NCBI GenBank assembly: GCA_041752115.1
Contig: JBGSHS010000002.1
Coordinates: forward strand, 1-64,000
DNA: 64,000 nt
Reading direction: 5' to 3'
Origin: JAJRVM01 sp041752115
GTDB taxonomy: Bacteria > Planctomycetota > Planctomycetia > Pirellulales > Pirellulaceae
Below the pieces are notes generated by a model. The model made no database searches and was not told the DNA's origin. It was given only the letters and a program-made list of their open reading frames with translations. Positions 63,109 through 64,000 of this stretch are shown here, one piece after another (within the stretch, counting starts at the first letter, position 1; every line of letters begins with the position of its first letter). A program made the position numbers and the translations under genes.

Positions 63109-64000
63109 ATGGATTCGGAAATTGTCGACTTGTCAGAGAGCATTCAGGATCGGATCGTCAAGCTGCGAGACAGTCTTTGACTACGCCAGGAAGAAGCAGC
63201 GGGTCGGCGAGATCGAGAACCGCATGGGGGCTCCCGGCTTCTGGGACAACCAGGAGACGGCCCAGCAGGTTGTTGGCGAACTGAAATCGCTCCGAGCCAT
63301 CCTCGGCCCTCTGGAAGAAGCTTTGCGCGGCGTAGAAGATCTGTCGGCCCTGCTGGAACTGGCCGAAGAAGATGACTCGATGGCCGCCGATGTGGCGAGC
63401 GAAGTGAAGCGGCTCAACCGCCTGGTATCGGACTTGGAGCTGAAAGCCTTGCTCAACGGTCCGCACGACGGCGCCGGAGCGATCGTGACGATCCATGCCC
63501 GCGACGGCGGTACGGACGCCAATGACTGGGCCGAAATGCTGCTGCGCATGTACATCCAGTGGGCCCAGCAGAACGACTACAGTGTGGCGATGCTGGATCG
63601 CAACGACAATGACGAGGCAGGCATCAACAGCGCCACCATCGCCGTGCGTGGCCCGATGGCCTACGGATACCTGCGCGGCGAAATGGGCATCCATCGGCTG
63701 GTCCGGATCAGTCCCTTCAATGCGGAAGGCAAGCGACAAACCAGTTTCGCCGCCGTCGACGTTTCGCCGGAAATCTCCGATGCCGTAGAAGTGGAAATCG
63801 ACGAGGACGACGTGCGAGTCGACACGTTTCGTTCCAGCGGTGCGGGAGGACAGCATGTCAACAAGACGGATAGCGCTATCCGCTTGACGCACCTGCCGAC
63901 CGGTATCGTCGTGCAATGCCAGAACGAGCGCAGTCAGCACAAGAACCGAGCCGCCGCCTGGAAGATGCTCCGCTCGCGAATAGCTCGCCTGGAAGAAGAA
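63109..64000 (+). CDS. prfB: Peptide chain release factor 2 (partial, programmed +1 frameshift)
   Basis: Release factor 2 ends translation at UGA and UAA. The gene begins with 22 codons (MDSEIVDLSESIQ...) and reaches CTT TGA at 63175-63180. A +1 shift there continues as LDYARKKQRVGEIENRMGAP and on to the window end, which cuts the gene. In the shifted frame the stop-codon-reading tripeptide SPF appears in VRISPFNAEG and the catalytic GGQ in GAGGQHVNKTDSAIRL. The in-frame UGA makes RF2 regulate its own synthesis: low RF2 favours the shift. No AGGGGG-type stimulator is obvious just before the shift site, unlike in E. coli. Confidence 0.95.
63175..63181 (+). promoter_or_regulatory. prfB +1 frameshift site
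   Basis: CTTTGAC: the ribosome slips from CTT to TTT-type pairing and reads GAC next instead of the UGA stop. It is the same heptamer as the classic RF2 site. Confidence 0.93.

Overview
This window looks like a chromosome segment of a Planctomycetota bacterium, most likely a Pirellulales-type lineage. The grounds are several ECF sigma factors sitting beside large Ser/Thr kinases, kinases fused to FGE-sulfatase (C-type-lectin-like) or beta-propeller domains, a secreted Gfo/Idh/MocA oxidoreductase with a twin-arginine signal, many exported carbohydrate-active enzymes, a flotillin-like FloA, and many short dispersed repeats between genes. The affiliation is inferred from gene content, not from a marker-gene tree.

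Layout. 1-3.2 kb: an IS256-family transposase with a CHC2 zinc-finger gene behind it, then a tRNA cluster (Leu-CAG, a degenerate CAU tRNA-like sequence, Cys-GCA) partly inside a segment that recurs at 43.5-44.0 kb with a second tRNA-Cys. 3.3-8.6 kb: a MoxR-type AAA+ ATPase next to a 1343-residue HEAT-repeat protein with a HELGHH motif and a C-terminal VWA domain. 8.6-13 kb: a repeat-rich, decayed region with 71-bp repeats in both orientations and a truncated IS4 transposase. 13-22 kb: small secreted or membrane proteins, two ECF sigma factors, a kinase-FGE receptor and a non-RD kinase. 22.3-27.1 kb: a minus-strand set of Hsp70, membrane protein, J-like protein and small membrane protein.

27.8-38.7 kb is the most remarkable part. 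A second kinase-FGE protein is followed by a run of co-oriented genes: a TolQ/ExbB/MotA-like ion-channel subunit, two small proteins with the same MotB/ExbD-like transmembrane segment carrying an Asp (one with a VWA domain, one with a YfaP/DUF2135-like sandwich), a zinc-ribbon double-FHA protein, an FHA-membrane-trypsin protease, an Hsp70/actin-like ATPase fused to FHA, and a polytopic kinase. This reads as a phosphorylation-controlled, ion-driven envelope machine. I do not recognise it as a described system.

The two kinase-FGE proteins end in short hypervariable stretches rich in NNC codons between identical flanks, followed by the same small hairpin. That is the pattern of diversity-generating retroelement targets, although no reverse transcriptase or template repeat is visible here.

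39.0-43.2 kb holds an ECF sigma factor and a propeller kinase. 44.3-59.7 kb is a secreted degradation region: a two-domain glycosidase, GH32, nitrilase-like hydrolase, S9B peptidase, Gfo/Idh/MocA, a GH5/DUF4038-like glycosidase and GH9. 60.3-64.0 kb holds housekeeping genes: floA, mnmA, and prfB with a programmed +1 frameshift, cut by the window end.
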